Source: Pseudomonadota bacterium
Lineage (GTDB): Bacteria > Desulfobacterota > Desulfovibrionia > Desulfovibrionales > Desulfovibrionaceae
NCBI GenBank assembly: GCA_023390395.1
Contig: JAEWCY010000094.1
Span: forward strand, 1-8,552
DNA: 8,552 bases
Direction of reading: 5' to 3'
The notes under the pieces are model-generated. The model was not told the origin of the DNA. It saw only the letters and a list, made by a program, of their open reading frames with translations, and did no database searches. This document shows positions 1 to 6,040 of the stretch, one piece after another (the stretch's first letter is position 1; every line of letters begins with the position of its first letter). Position numbers and translations under genes: made by a program.

Positions 1-1
1 C

Positions 2-157
2 CTGGATGCGGCCTTTCGCGAGCTGCTGCCGGCCCGGGCCGGCGTGGACCCGGCAGAGCTGCCCTTCTACCTCGGCCGGCCCCTTTCCCGCGCCCTGCCG
101 GCCGTGCGGGCCGTGCTCGGGCTGGGCGGCCTTTACAAGCCTGCCCCAAGCGCCTAA
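2..157 (+). CDS. C-terminal fragment of an unidentified protein
   Basis: This is the last 51 codons and TAA stop of a gene that begins left of the window. The frame is chosen because about 85% of its third positions are G or C, as in the other genes here. The competing frame 1 is also open but has poorer codon structure. The fragment is rich in Ala, Leu, Pro and Arg, has no Cys or metal motif, and ends in a short Pro/Ala tail after a Leu/Gly segment (LGLGGLYKP). I do not recognise a family and assign no function. The next gene starts 38 bases later with its own ribosome binding site, so the two could be co-transcribed. Confidence 0.5.
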   Translation: MDAAFRELLPARAGVDPAELPFYLGRPLSRALPAVRAVLGLGGLYKPAPSA

Positions 158-195
158 ACAGGCTGCGCCGGCCGCGCGTCGCGCCGGGAGGACGT

Positions 196-696
196 ATGAA
201 AAGACTGCTCGCCACCTGCCTCTTCGTTTTGGCCGCGGCCAGCGCCGCCTGGGGCATGGACATGCGCCAGGGCTTCGGCAAGTACCGCTACGGCGACGCC
301 TGCGAGAAGATGTTCTCCGGGCCCTCCTTCGCCGTGGAACGCGCCCGCCCCATCTGGAACGCCCAGCTCCAGATGTTCGGCCTGGCCTACGATCCCGAGA
401 CCGTGGCCAAAAGCCCCTTCGTCCTGCACTACGACAAGGACGAGAAGCCCGAACTCGACGGCGTGCCGCTCAACCGCATCTACTACGGCTGCAACAAGGA
501 CACCGGCCGCTTCTCCCTGGTGGTGCTCGTCCACGACCTGCTCTCGGTCGGCAAGCTGGTGGAGAAGACCACGGCCAAGCTCGGCCCGCCCACCACCACC
601 ACCATGATCCAGACCATCTGGGCCCAGCCCGACCTCTACGTGCAGATCGACCAAGTCTACATGATCATCTACGACCGCCGCGCCGGAAAGCTCTGA
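196..696 (+). CDS. Small exported (periplasmic) protein of unknown function
   Basis: This is a 166-residue protein with a clear Sec signal peptide: Lys2-Arg3, a hydrophobic core at about 4-18, and a likely cleavage after Ala-Trp-Gly at residue 20. There is no lipobox Cys, so the mature protein of about 146 residues should be soluble in the periplasm. It has two cysteines after the signal (Cys36, Cys99) that could form a disulfide. Visible motifs are a GKYRYGDACEKM segment near the mature N-terminus and a run of four Thr at 133-136. I recognise no catalytic motif. The start is supported by GGGAGGA at 186-192, three bases before the ATG, and by the signal peptide itself, although the frame stays open upstream. 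The acyltransferase gene follows after 8 bases, suggesting co-transcription, but a functional link is not evident from sequence. Confidence 0.85.
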   Translation: MKRLLATCLFVLAAASAAWGMDMRQGFGKYRYGDACEKMFSGPSFAVERARPIWNAQLQMFGLAYDPETVAKSPFVLHYDKDEKPELDGVPLNRIYYGCNKDTGRFSLVVLVHDLLSVGKLVEKTTAKLGPPTTTTMIQTIWAQPDLYVQIDQVYMIIYDRRAGKL

Positions 697-704
697 GCCG
701 GACC

Positions 705-1787
705 ATGGCCCGACCCGCCGGCGGCCCGCGCCCGCTGCGATGGATCGAGGCGGCCCGCACCGCGGCCATGGCCGTGGTGGTCTGGTCCCACGCCGGCAAC
801 ATGGCCTTCTTCCGGGAAGGCGACTTCTCCGCCGCGCCGCTTTTCTCGGCCTGCCTGGTCACCTTCGCCGTGCCGGCCTTCTTCCTCATTTCCGGCTACC
901 TGCTCGGCCGCAACGACCTGGCGAGGCCCCCCGAGGTCCCCTTTTCGCGCCGCCCGGCCAGGCAGGCGGCCCGGCTGGCTCCGCCCTTTTTCGCCTGGAA
1001 CGCCCTGACCCTCGTCGCCCTGAAGCTCCTCTACGGCGTGCCGCTTCTGACCCGGGCAAGCCTTGCCGACATGCTCTTCGGCGCGGTGCAGCTCTATTTC
1101 GTCTTCGCCATGCTCCAGTTCCTGCTGCTGCTGCGCTTTTTCAACCCCTTCGTCACGCCGGCCCGGCTGCGGACCGCGACGCTCTGGGCCGCGGCCGCCA
1201 CCCTCGCCTTCCACGCGCTTTCGGCCGTGCTGTATTACGCCAGCCCCCCGACCGACTTCCGCTTCGAGCTGGCCGGCATCCGCCTGGCTCCGGCCTGGGC
1301 CGGATTCTTCTTCCTCGGCTGCTGGCTGTCGCGCCACGAGCACATCTTCGCCGCCCTGACCCGGCGGCTGCCCCTGCTGGCCGGCGCGGCCGCCCTTTCC
1401 TTCGCCGCCTACCTGTGGGAGGTCTCGGCCGAGTCCAGGACCCTGGGGGCCAATTACCGCCAGTATTTCCTGCCCTCCGGCCTGGCCTTCCAGGTCCTCG
1501 GCAGCCTGGCCCTGTGCGCCGCCTGCCGCCGGGCCGAGGCTGCCGGCGGCGGCCGCCTGTTCGACCTCCTGGCCGGCTGCGGCCGCGACACCCTGGGCAT
1601 CTACCTCTCCCACTACGTCCTGGTGCTGGCCTTCTATGCCGCCTGTCCCCCGCCCGTGGCCCCGGCCTGGCGGCTGCCCCTGGGCCTGGCCGCCTTCGCC
1701 TTCGCCTTCGCCGGGTCCCTGGCCCTGACGCGTCTGGCCCGGCGGACTTCCGGCTCCCGCCCTTCCCGGCTCCTCTTCCCGGGATAG
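705..1787 (+). CDS. Acyltransferase-3 family integral membrane protein (OafA/WecH type)
   Basis: This is a 360-residue polytopic membrane protein. Long hydrophobic segments run throughout (for example 19-29, 47-65, 96-110, 124-144, 157-178, 196-208, 222-236, 260-273, 296-312, 325-343), roughly ten helices, as expected for acyltransferase family 3 (PF01757). Family signatures are visible: Arg18 and His29 spaced as in the conserved R-x10-H of helix 1; FFLISGYLL at 59-67; the basic RRPARQAARLAP stretch at 82-93; and IYLSHYVLVL near the C-terminus. These enzymes transfer acetyl or similar acyl groups across the membrane to sugars of surface polysaccharide or other glycans. The substrate cannot be told here, and no polysaccharide genes are in view. 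The ATG lies 8 bases after the previous stop with only a weak GGAAAG upstream, so translation is probably coupled to the preceding gene. Confidence 0.85.
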   Translation: MARPAGGPRPLRWIEAARTAAMAVVVWSHAGNMAFFREGDFSAAPLFSACLVTFAVPAFFLISGYLLGRNDLARPPEVPFSRRPARQAARLAPPFFAWNALTLVALKLLYGVPLLTRASLADMLFGAVQLYFVFAMLQFLLLLRFFNPFVTPARLRTATLWAAAATLAFHALSAVLYYASPPTDFRFELAGIRLAPAWAGFFFLGCWLSRHEHIFAALTRRLPLLAGAAALSFAAYLWEVSAESRTLGANYRQYFLPSGLAFQVLGSLALCAACRRAEAAGGGRLFDLLAGCGRDTLGIYLSHYVLVLAFYAACPPPVAPAWRLPLGLAAFAFAFAGSLALTRLARRTSGSRPSRLLFPG

Positions 1788-1809
1788 GCCGCTCCCCCGC
1801 CGCTTTCCC

Positions 1810-1839
1810 TTGACGCTTTCCGCTCTTTTTAATTATCAT
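1810..1839 (+). promoter_or_regulatory. Possible upstream promoter of the DUF2325 gene
   Basis: TTGACG (1810-1815) and TATCAT (1834-1839) are separated by 18 bases and match the sigma-70 consensus at 5/6 positions each. They sit in an AT-rich island that stands out from the GC-rich surroundings. A short inverted repeat, AAATC-aatc-GATTT, follows at 1841-1854. This would be a second promoter about 140 bases upstream of the Fur-overlapped one. The call rests on consensus alone. Confidence 0.3.
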
Positions 1840-1945
1840 CAAATCAATCGATTTAATAAACACAACCAAGTCGGAGCCCGCCATGTTCCGTCGCTCTCCC
1901 TGCCGATGCGCCACAATCCGCCGCGCCCGACCAACAGCATTTTTA

Positions 1946-1975
1946 TTGACAACGAATTTCAATTTCAATTACACC
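1946..1975 (+). promoter_or_regulatory. Fur-box-like operator with -35 element upstream of DUF2325 gene
   Basis: GACAACGAATTTCAATTTC at 1948-1966 matches the classical 19-base Fur box (GATAATGATAATCATTATC) at 12 of 19 positions. It overlaps a consensus -35 TTGACA at 1946-1951; a weak -10 such as TACACC (1970-1975) lies 18 bases on. The flavodoxin promoter in this window has the same arrangement, reading TTGACAATGAAATTCATT on its own strand against TTGACAACGAATTTCAAT here. The likeness between the two sites is stronger support than the match to consensus alone. Expected effect: repression by Fe(II)-Fur when iron is plentiful. Confidence 0.55.
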
Positions 1976-2010
1976 AAACATGACCGTCGCGGACCGCGGC
2001 GCGCCTTCGA

Positions 2011-2016
2011 AGGAGG
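2011..2016 (+). promoter_or_regulatory. Ribosome binding site fixing the DUF2325 start
   Basis: AGGAGG lies 8 bases before the ATG at 2025. An earlier in-frame ATG at 1980 has no such site and would place this motif inside the coding region, so 2025 is preferred. Confidence 0.8.
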
Positions 2017-2024
2017 ATCTCGTC

Positions 2025-3326
2025 ATGACGCGAAGGACGCTTTGGGACAACGCCGACTACGCCTGCCCCATCGTGGGCACCTGCCTGACCATGGCCGAAC
2101 TGCGCCGCCTGTGCCGCAAATGCGGCGACGCCGTGTCCGAGGACGCCTCGGACTACGAGGCCCACGTCTTTCTCGTGGGCCAGGCCAAGGTGGCGGGCGG
2201 CGGGCCGGCCAAGCACCTGCAGCGCTTTCTGGACAAGAAGTTCCGCAAGGATCTGCGGGCCTTCTTGCGCGTGGACGACCCGGCGCAGCTGCGGCGCATG
2301 TGGCGCGAGCGCGCCGACGCCGGCGACGTGCCCGGCCCCTTCTGGGCCCTGATGTCCCACCCCACCGTGCCCGAGGCGCTGTTGCGCGAGGTCTACGGCG
2401 AGGTGCACATGCTCTCCCACCGGGTGGGCGCGGCCAACCGGGCCGACCTGTCGCGGCTGGCCCGGCTGGAGGAGCGGCTGGCCGAGACCGAGGCCGCCCT
2501 GGAGGAAAGCAAGGCCGTGCTGCGCCAGGCCGTGTCCGTGTGGAAGGGCCGCTGCCGCGAGGCCATGGAAGGACTGGCCGACGAACGCGTCAAGCGGCAG
2601 TCGGCCGAGCGCGAACGCATTTCCCTGCGCGAGGCCATCGAGAATTCGGCCGTGGCCGCCGTGCGCCGCGACCGGGACATCCTGCGCGACCAGCTGGCCG
2701 AGACGGCCGCCCGCCTGGAGGCCACCGAGGCCGAGGCGGGCCGGCAGGCCCTGGCCCTGGAACGCGTCCACGCCGAGCTTTCGTGCGCCCGCCAGGACCT
2801 GGCCGACCGCGACGGCGAGGTGGAGGCCCTGGAGGCCTCGCTCTTCGCCGCCCTCGGCGACGCGGCCGCGGCCCACGCCGCCCACGCCGAGCACCACCGC
2901 GACGAGCTCGACGCCCCGGGCGGGCACGCGCCCTGCGCCTGCCGGGAACAGGGCCTGCCCGAGGGCTCTTGCGGCGGGGACTGCCCCTGCCGGACCCAGA
3001 ACCCCACCGGCCTGGCCGGCAAGCGGGTGCTCTACGTGGGCGGGCGCTGCTCCCTGGTCTCCCACTACAAACTGTTGGCCTCCAAGTTCGGCTGCGAACT
3101 GATGCACCACGACGGCGGCCGGGAGCAGTCGGCCCACCGGCTCTGGGAGCTCCTCGGCGCGGCCGACGCCGTGGTCTGCCCCGTGGACTGCGTGAGCCAC
3201 GAGGCCTGCGCCCTGGTCAAGCAGGCCTGCAAGGGCTGCCTCAAACCGCTTGTCCTGGCCCGGTCCTCGGGCCTGTCCAGCCTGGCCCGGTCCCTGACGG
3301 AACTGGGTTCCGGGCATTCCCACTAG
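2025..3326 (+). CDS. DUF2325 domain protein, cysteine-rich with coiled coil
   Basis: This is a 433-residue soluble protein. The N-terminus carries Cys14, Cys20, Cys30 and Cys33 in a CPIVGTCL...LCRKCG setting that I recall as typical of proteobacterial DUF2325 proteins and that could bind a metal. Residues 140-275 are charged and heptad-like, a probable coiled coil. A His-rich patch (His284, 287, 290, 291) and a Cys cluster (Cys304, 306, 316, 320, 322) follow. The C-terminal DUF2325 domain (PF10087) spans about 333-422. It begins KRVLYVGGRC, contains HHDGG at 361-365, and holds further Cys at 342, 357, 385, 389, 395, 402 and 405. The biochemical role of the family is unknown. The Fur-box-like element upstream suggests expression under iron limitation, and the Cys/His content is consistent with a metal or redox role; both are inference. 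Start chosen by the AGGAGG at 2011-2016. Confidence 0.85.
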   Translation: MTRRTLWDNADYACPIVGTCLTMAELRRLCRKCGDAVSEDASDYEAHVFLVGQAKVAGGGPAKHLQRFLDKKFRKDLRAFLRVDDPAQLRRMWRERADAGDVPGPFWALMSHPTVPEALLREVYGEVHMLSHRVGAANRADLSRLARLEERLAETEAALEESKAVLRQAVSVWKGRCREAMEGLADERVKRQSAERERISLREAIENSAVAAVRRDRDILRDQLAETAARLEATEAEAGRQALALERVHAELSCARQDLADRDGEVEALEASLFAALGDAAAAHAAHAEHHRDELDAPGGHAPCACREQGLPEGSCGGDCPCRTQNPTGLAGKRVLYVGGRCSLVSHYKLLASKFGCELMHHDGGREQSAHRLWELLGAADAVVCPVDCVSHEACALVKQACKGCLKPLVLARSSGLSSLARSLTELGSGHSH

Positions 3327-3341
3327 CCTTCCCGCCTTCCG

Positions 3342-3362
3342 GGGGGGCGGCCGCCGCCCCCC
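3342..3362 (+). other. GC hairpin after the DUF2325 gene
   Basis: GGGGGGCGG (3342-3350) pairs perfectly with CCGCCCCCC (3354-3362) around a 3-base loop, starting 15 bases after the DUF2325 stop. No T-run follows, so it is not a textbook intrinsic terminator. It may protect the mRNA 3' end or cause pausing. Confidence 0.5.
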
Positions 3363-3371
3363 TCCCGCCTC

Positions 3372-3412
3372 GCCGGGACGGCCGGCCGGTTGCGCCCGCC
3401 GGCCATCCCGGC
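3372..3412 (+). other. Long GC hairpin between the DUF2325 and RidA-like genes
   Basis: GCCGGGA (3372-3378) pairs with TCCCGGC (3406-3412). After one C/A mismatch, GGCCGGC (3380-3386) pairs with GCCGGCC (3398-3404). That is 14 base pairs around an 11-base loop. It is the second hairpin in the 132-base gap, again without a T-run. It could end or attenuate transcription from the DUF2325 promoter, or stabilise its message. The rest of the gap holds only the RidA ribosome binding site. Confidence 0.5.
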
Positions 3413-3447
3413 TATCGTCGTTGCGGATCGGTTTTCGAATTTCCCCG

Positions 3448-3454
3448 AAGGAGG
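3448..3454 (+). promoter_or_regulatory. Ribosome binding site fixing the RidA-like start
   Basis: AAGGAGG lies 4 bases before the ATG at 3459. The earlier in-frame ATG at 3390 falls inside the hairpin at 3372-3412 and would add 23 residues outside the family fold, so it is rejected. Confidence 0.8.
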
Positions 3455-3458
3455 GCGC

Positions 3459-3839
3459 ATGACCCCGCGACGCAACATTTCCTCCGGCTCCAAATGGGAG
3501 CCCCTGCTCGGCTACAGCCGGGCCGTGGTGGCCGGCAACACCGTCTACGTCTCCGGGACGGTGGGCGTGGCCGCGGACGGCTCCGTGCCCGAGGGGGCCT
3601 ACGCCCAGACCAAGCGCGCCCTGGAGATCATCCGCGACGCCCTGGCCCAGGCCGGCGCGGACCTGACGGGCGTGGTGCGCACCCGACTCTTTTTGGCCGA
3701 CATGGCCGACTTCGACGCCGTGGCCAAGGCCCATGGCGAGGTCTTCGGCGAGATCCGGCCGGCCACGACCATCGTGGAAGTGGCCAAGCTCGTGGACGCC
3801 GCCTTCGTGGTCGAGGTCGAGGCCGTGGCCGTCGTCTAG
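3459..3839 (+). CDS. RidA (YjgF/YER057c/UK114) family protein lacking the catalytic arginine
   Basis: This is a 126-residue protein, the usual length for the family, covering the whole fold. Recognisable stretches are SGSKWEPLLGYSRAV (9-23), VYVSGTVG (29-36), YAQTKRALEII (48-58), VVRTRLFLADMADF (72-85) and RPATTIVEVAKL (100-111) before the last strand. RidA proper hydrolyses reactive enamine/imine intermediates released by PLP enzymes such as threonine dehydratase. Its essential arginine (Arg105 in E. coli, in a PAR-S context) aligns here with Thr103 (PATT). Subfamilies without that Arg (Rid4-Rid7) are not thought to be imine deaminases, so this gene should not be named ridA on sequence alone. 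It is bracketed by hairpins on both sides and looks like its own transcription unit. Confidence 0.88.
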   Translation: MTPRRNISSGSKWEPLLGYSRAVVAGNTVYVSGTVGVAADGSVPEGAYAQTKRALEIIRDALAQAGADLTGVVRTRLFLADMADFDAVAKAHGEVFGEIRPATTIVEVAKLVDAAFVVEVEAVAVV

Positions 3840-3847
3840 CCCGGGCT

Positions 3848-3876
3848 CGCCCCGGCCGGCCCGGCGGGGCGATTTT
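3848..3876 (+). terminator. Intrinsic terminator after the RidA-like gene
   Basis: CGCCCCG (3848-3854) pairs with CGGGGCG (3865-3871), and the loop has a minor inner CC/GG pairing. ATTTT follows at once. It begins 8 bases after the RidA-like stop and separates that gene from the ferredoxin gene. The T-run is short, so termination may be partial. Confidence 0.6.
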
Positions 3877-3938
3877 GCTTGCGGGGCGTCCTTGTTGCGG
3901 TTATTTTGTGAAAAAAGGGACAAAAAGGCCCGAGCCGC

Positions 3939-4181
3939 ATGAAGCATGAAATCGTCATCTGCATGGGCAGTTCGTGTTTCGCCCGGGGCAACAAGAAGCA
4001 CCTGCTCATGATCGAGCAGTACCTGGCCGACCACGGCCTGACCGACAGCGTGGTGCTCACGGGCAGCCGCTGCGAGGATCAGTGCCGCACGGGACCCAAC
4101 ATCCGCATCGACGGCCAACTCTACGGCGAAATCAACGGCGAGCGTCTCATGGAACTCTTAAGCCGCCATCTTTCCCAGTAA
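3939..4181 (+). CDS. Thioredoxin-like [2Fe-2S] ferredoxin (NuoE/HydC type)
   Basis: This is an 80-residue protein with the ligand pattern of thioredoxin-fold [2Fe-2S] ferredoxins: Cys8-x4-Cys13 after the first strand (VICMGSSC), and Cys45-x3-Cys49 (GSRCEDQCRTGPN), then an IDGQLYGEI strand. The same fold forms the NuoE subunit of complex I and small subunits of multimeric [FeFe] hydrogenases. Here it is a free-standing domain with no N-terminal helical extension. It is probably a one-electron carrier between the cellular redox pool and the hydrogenase-like sensor encoded next. The SD is weak (AAAAAGG at 3922-3928, ten bases before ATG). A possible promoter TTGCGG-17-TATTTT (3879-3907) lies between the preceding terminator and this gene, but only the -10 is convincing. 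The next gene follows after 107 bases. Confidence 0.9.
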   Translation: MKHEIVICMGSSCFARGNKKHLLMIEQYLADHGLTDSVVLTGSRCEDQCRTGPNIRIDGQLYGEINGERLMELLSRHLSQ

Positions 4182-4288
4182 TTCCGCGCCTCGGCATCCC
4201 GCCAGACCGCGCCTTCCCCTTGCCTTCGCTCCCCAGGAAGCAGACAATGCCCACCAGCTTGCCCGACGCCGGAACCCAGGGAGGCGGC

Positions 4289-6040
4289 ATGCTCAAGCAC
4301 TATCCCATCTACACCATCGAAACCGAGTGCCAGGACTGCTACCGCTGCCTGCGCCACTGCCCGGTCAAGGCCATCCAGGTGGAATCCGGACGGGCCATGG
4401 TGGTGCCGGAGCTGTGCATCGCCTGCGGCCAGTGCGTGGCCGCCTGCCCCTCCCACGCCAAACAGGTGCGCAGCGACCTCTTCGCGGTCTTCAAGCTCCT
4501 GCGCTCCACCCGCCCGACCTACGTCTCCCTGGCCCCGTCCTGGGTAACGGAATTTCCCGACGTCTCGCCCCAGGCCATGATCGCCGCCCTGCGCCGGCTC
4601 GGCTTCTCCGGCGTGTCCGAAACGGCGCTCGGGGCCCAGGAAGTCTCGGCCGCCGTGGCCCAGACCCTGGCCCAGGGCGGCCCCAGGCTCCTGCTCTCCA
4701 CGGCCTGCCCGGCGGCGGTGGACTTCATCCGGGGCTACATGCCCGAGCTCGTGCCCAACCTCTCGCCGCTGCTCTCGCCCCTGCTCTCCCACTGCCGCCT
4801 GCTGCGCCGGGCCTACGGCCAGCACATCGGCGTGGTCTTCTTCGGGCCCTGCGTGGCGAAAAAGACCGAGGCCGACAACCACCCCGGCCTGCTCGACGCG
4901 GCCATGACCTTCACCGATCTGCGGGCCATGCTGCGCCAGGAGGACATCAATCCGGCCTCGCTCATTCCCGGCCCGGCCGACGTGTTCATGCCCCAGGCGG
5001 CCAAGGAGGGGGCGCTCTACCCCATCGAGGGCGGCATGTCCGACACGGTCAAGGCCTACGCCGGCAACGCGCAAGTCTGCTTCACCACCCTGTCGGGCAT
5101 TCCGACCATCGAGTCCGCCCTGCAGGGCATCCAGAACCATGTGCTGCCCCGGCCGGTCTTCGTGGAGATGCTGGCCTGCGTGGGCGGCTGCGTGCGCGGG
5201 CCGTGCGTGTCCAGCCACCGGCCGCGGCTGCTCGACCAGCTCGACGTGTTCAACCGGGCGGCCAAGCCCGCTCCCGAGACGCCGGTGCGCCCGCCGGCCC
5301 TGTCCATCGCCGAGCGCAAGAACCCGGCCCCGGTGGACCTGCCGGTCTACAGCGAGGACCAGTACGTCAAGGTGCTGCGCCTGATCGGCAAGTTCACGCC
5401 GGAAGACGAGATCAACTGCGGCGGCTGCGGCCACGAGACCTGCCGGGGGCTGGCACGGGCCATGCTGGAAGGTCTGGCCGAGCCGTCGATGTGCGTGCAT
5501 TTCCTGCGAAAGCGGGCCACGCGCAAGGCCAACGCCCTGCTGCGCTGCATTCCCGCCGGCGTGGTCATCGCGGACAACAAGCTGCACATCATCGAGTGCA
5601 ACGAGCACTTCGCCAGGCTGTTCGGCGAGGAGGTGGTCATGGCCTACGAGGCCAGCCCCGGCATGGAGGGGGCGGCGCTCGAAAAGATCGTGCCCTTCAT
5701 CGCGCTCTTCCGCCGGGCGCTCGAGACCGAGACCGACATCCACCGCGACGCCCTGCGCCAGGACGACCGGGTATTCAGCGTGACCATCTTCACCATCGAG
5801 CCGCGAAGCGTCATCGGCGGCGTCATCTTCGACGTCACGGGCTCGGAGCTGCGCCGCGAGGAGATCGCCCACCGGGCCCGCGAGATCATCCGCAAGAACC
5901 TGGAAACCGTGCAGGAGATCGCCTGCCGCCTGGGCGAGAACATGGCCGACACCGAGATATTGCTGCGCTCGCTGTCCGAGGGCTTTTCCAGCGGAGCCCG
6001 GGCCCTGACCGAAAAAGAGCTGCGGGGACGCCGCGCATGA
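4289..6040 (+). CDS. Sensory [FeFe]-hydrogenase homologue with PAS domain (HydS-like)
   Basis: This is a 583-residue soluble protein. Residues 14-53 hold two [4Fe-4S] motifs (Cys14/17/20/24 and Cys43/46/49/53). The H-cluster domain (about 76-320) keeps the four cluster cysteines: Cys140 in TACPA, Cys188 in GPCVAKKTE, and Cys297/Cys301 in MLACVGGC. The proton-relay Cys next to the first ligand is Ala139. A further Fe-S domain (INCGGCGHETC, Cys377/380/385, then Cys402; PF04060-like) precedes a PAS domain (about 411-520) and a helical tail. This order matches group C sensory [FeFe] hydrogenases, thought to report H2 or redox state rather than turn over H2 fast. HydEFG maturases must act from elsewhere. 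Start 4289 has GGAGG four bases upstream and fits the family N-terminus; 4247 (AGGAAG six bases upstream) would add 14 residues and cannot be excluded. The last codons overlap the phosphatase start. Confidence 0.9.
   Translation: MLKHYPIYTIETECQDCYRCLRHCPVKAIQVESGRAMVVPELCIACGQCVAACPSHAKQVRSDLFAVFKLLRSTRPTYVSLAPSWVTEFPDVSPQAMIAALRRLGFSGVSETALGAQEVSAAVAQTLAQGGPRLLLSTACPAAVDFIRGYMPELVPNLSPLLSPLLSHCRLLRRAYGQHIGVVFFGPCVAKKTEADNHPGLLDAAMTFTDLRAMLRQEDINPASLIPGPADVFMPQAAKEGALYPIEGGMSDTVKAYAGNAQVCFTTLSGIPTIESALQGIQNHVLPRPVFVEMLACVGGCVRGPCVSSHRPRLLDQLDVFNRAAKPAPETPVRPPALSIAERKNPAPVDLPVYSEDQYVKVLRLIGKFTPEDEINCGGCGHETCRGLARAMLEGLAEPSMCVHFLRKRATRKANALLRCIPAGVVIADNKLHIIECNEHFARLFGEEVVMAYEASPGMEGAALEKIVPFIALFRRALETETDIHRDALRQDDRVFSVTIFTIEPRSVIGGVIFDVTGSELRREEIAHRAREIIRKNLETVQEIACRLGENMADTEILLRSLSEGFSSGARALTEKELRGRRA

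Noticed and set aside
6..704. Extension of the acyltransferase frame upstream to position 6
   Set aside because: It would overlap the whole exported-protein gene. The acyltransferase signature begins at residue 18 from the ATG at 705, and the upstream part has shadow-like composition.
1883..3949. An ATG at 1883 with GGAG six bases upstream, possible leader peptide of the DUF2325 gene
   Set aside because: The frame does not close before the DUF2325 gene but runs through it and beyond as Arg/Pro/Gly-rich shadow sequence, so it is not a leader peptide.
1965..4118. A 717-codon minus-strand open frame opposite the DUF2325, RidA-like and ferredoxin genes
   Set aside because: It spans three well-supported plus-strand genes and their intergenic hairpins, and its product has the repetitive composition of an antisense frame.
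4289..6040. Reading the H-cluster protein as a metabolic, H2-producing hydrogenase
   Set aside because: The proton-relay cysteine is alanine, the catalytic pocket residues differ, and the protein carries a PAS domain next to a phosphatase gene, all of which fit a sensor.
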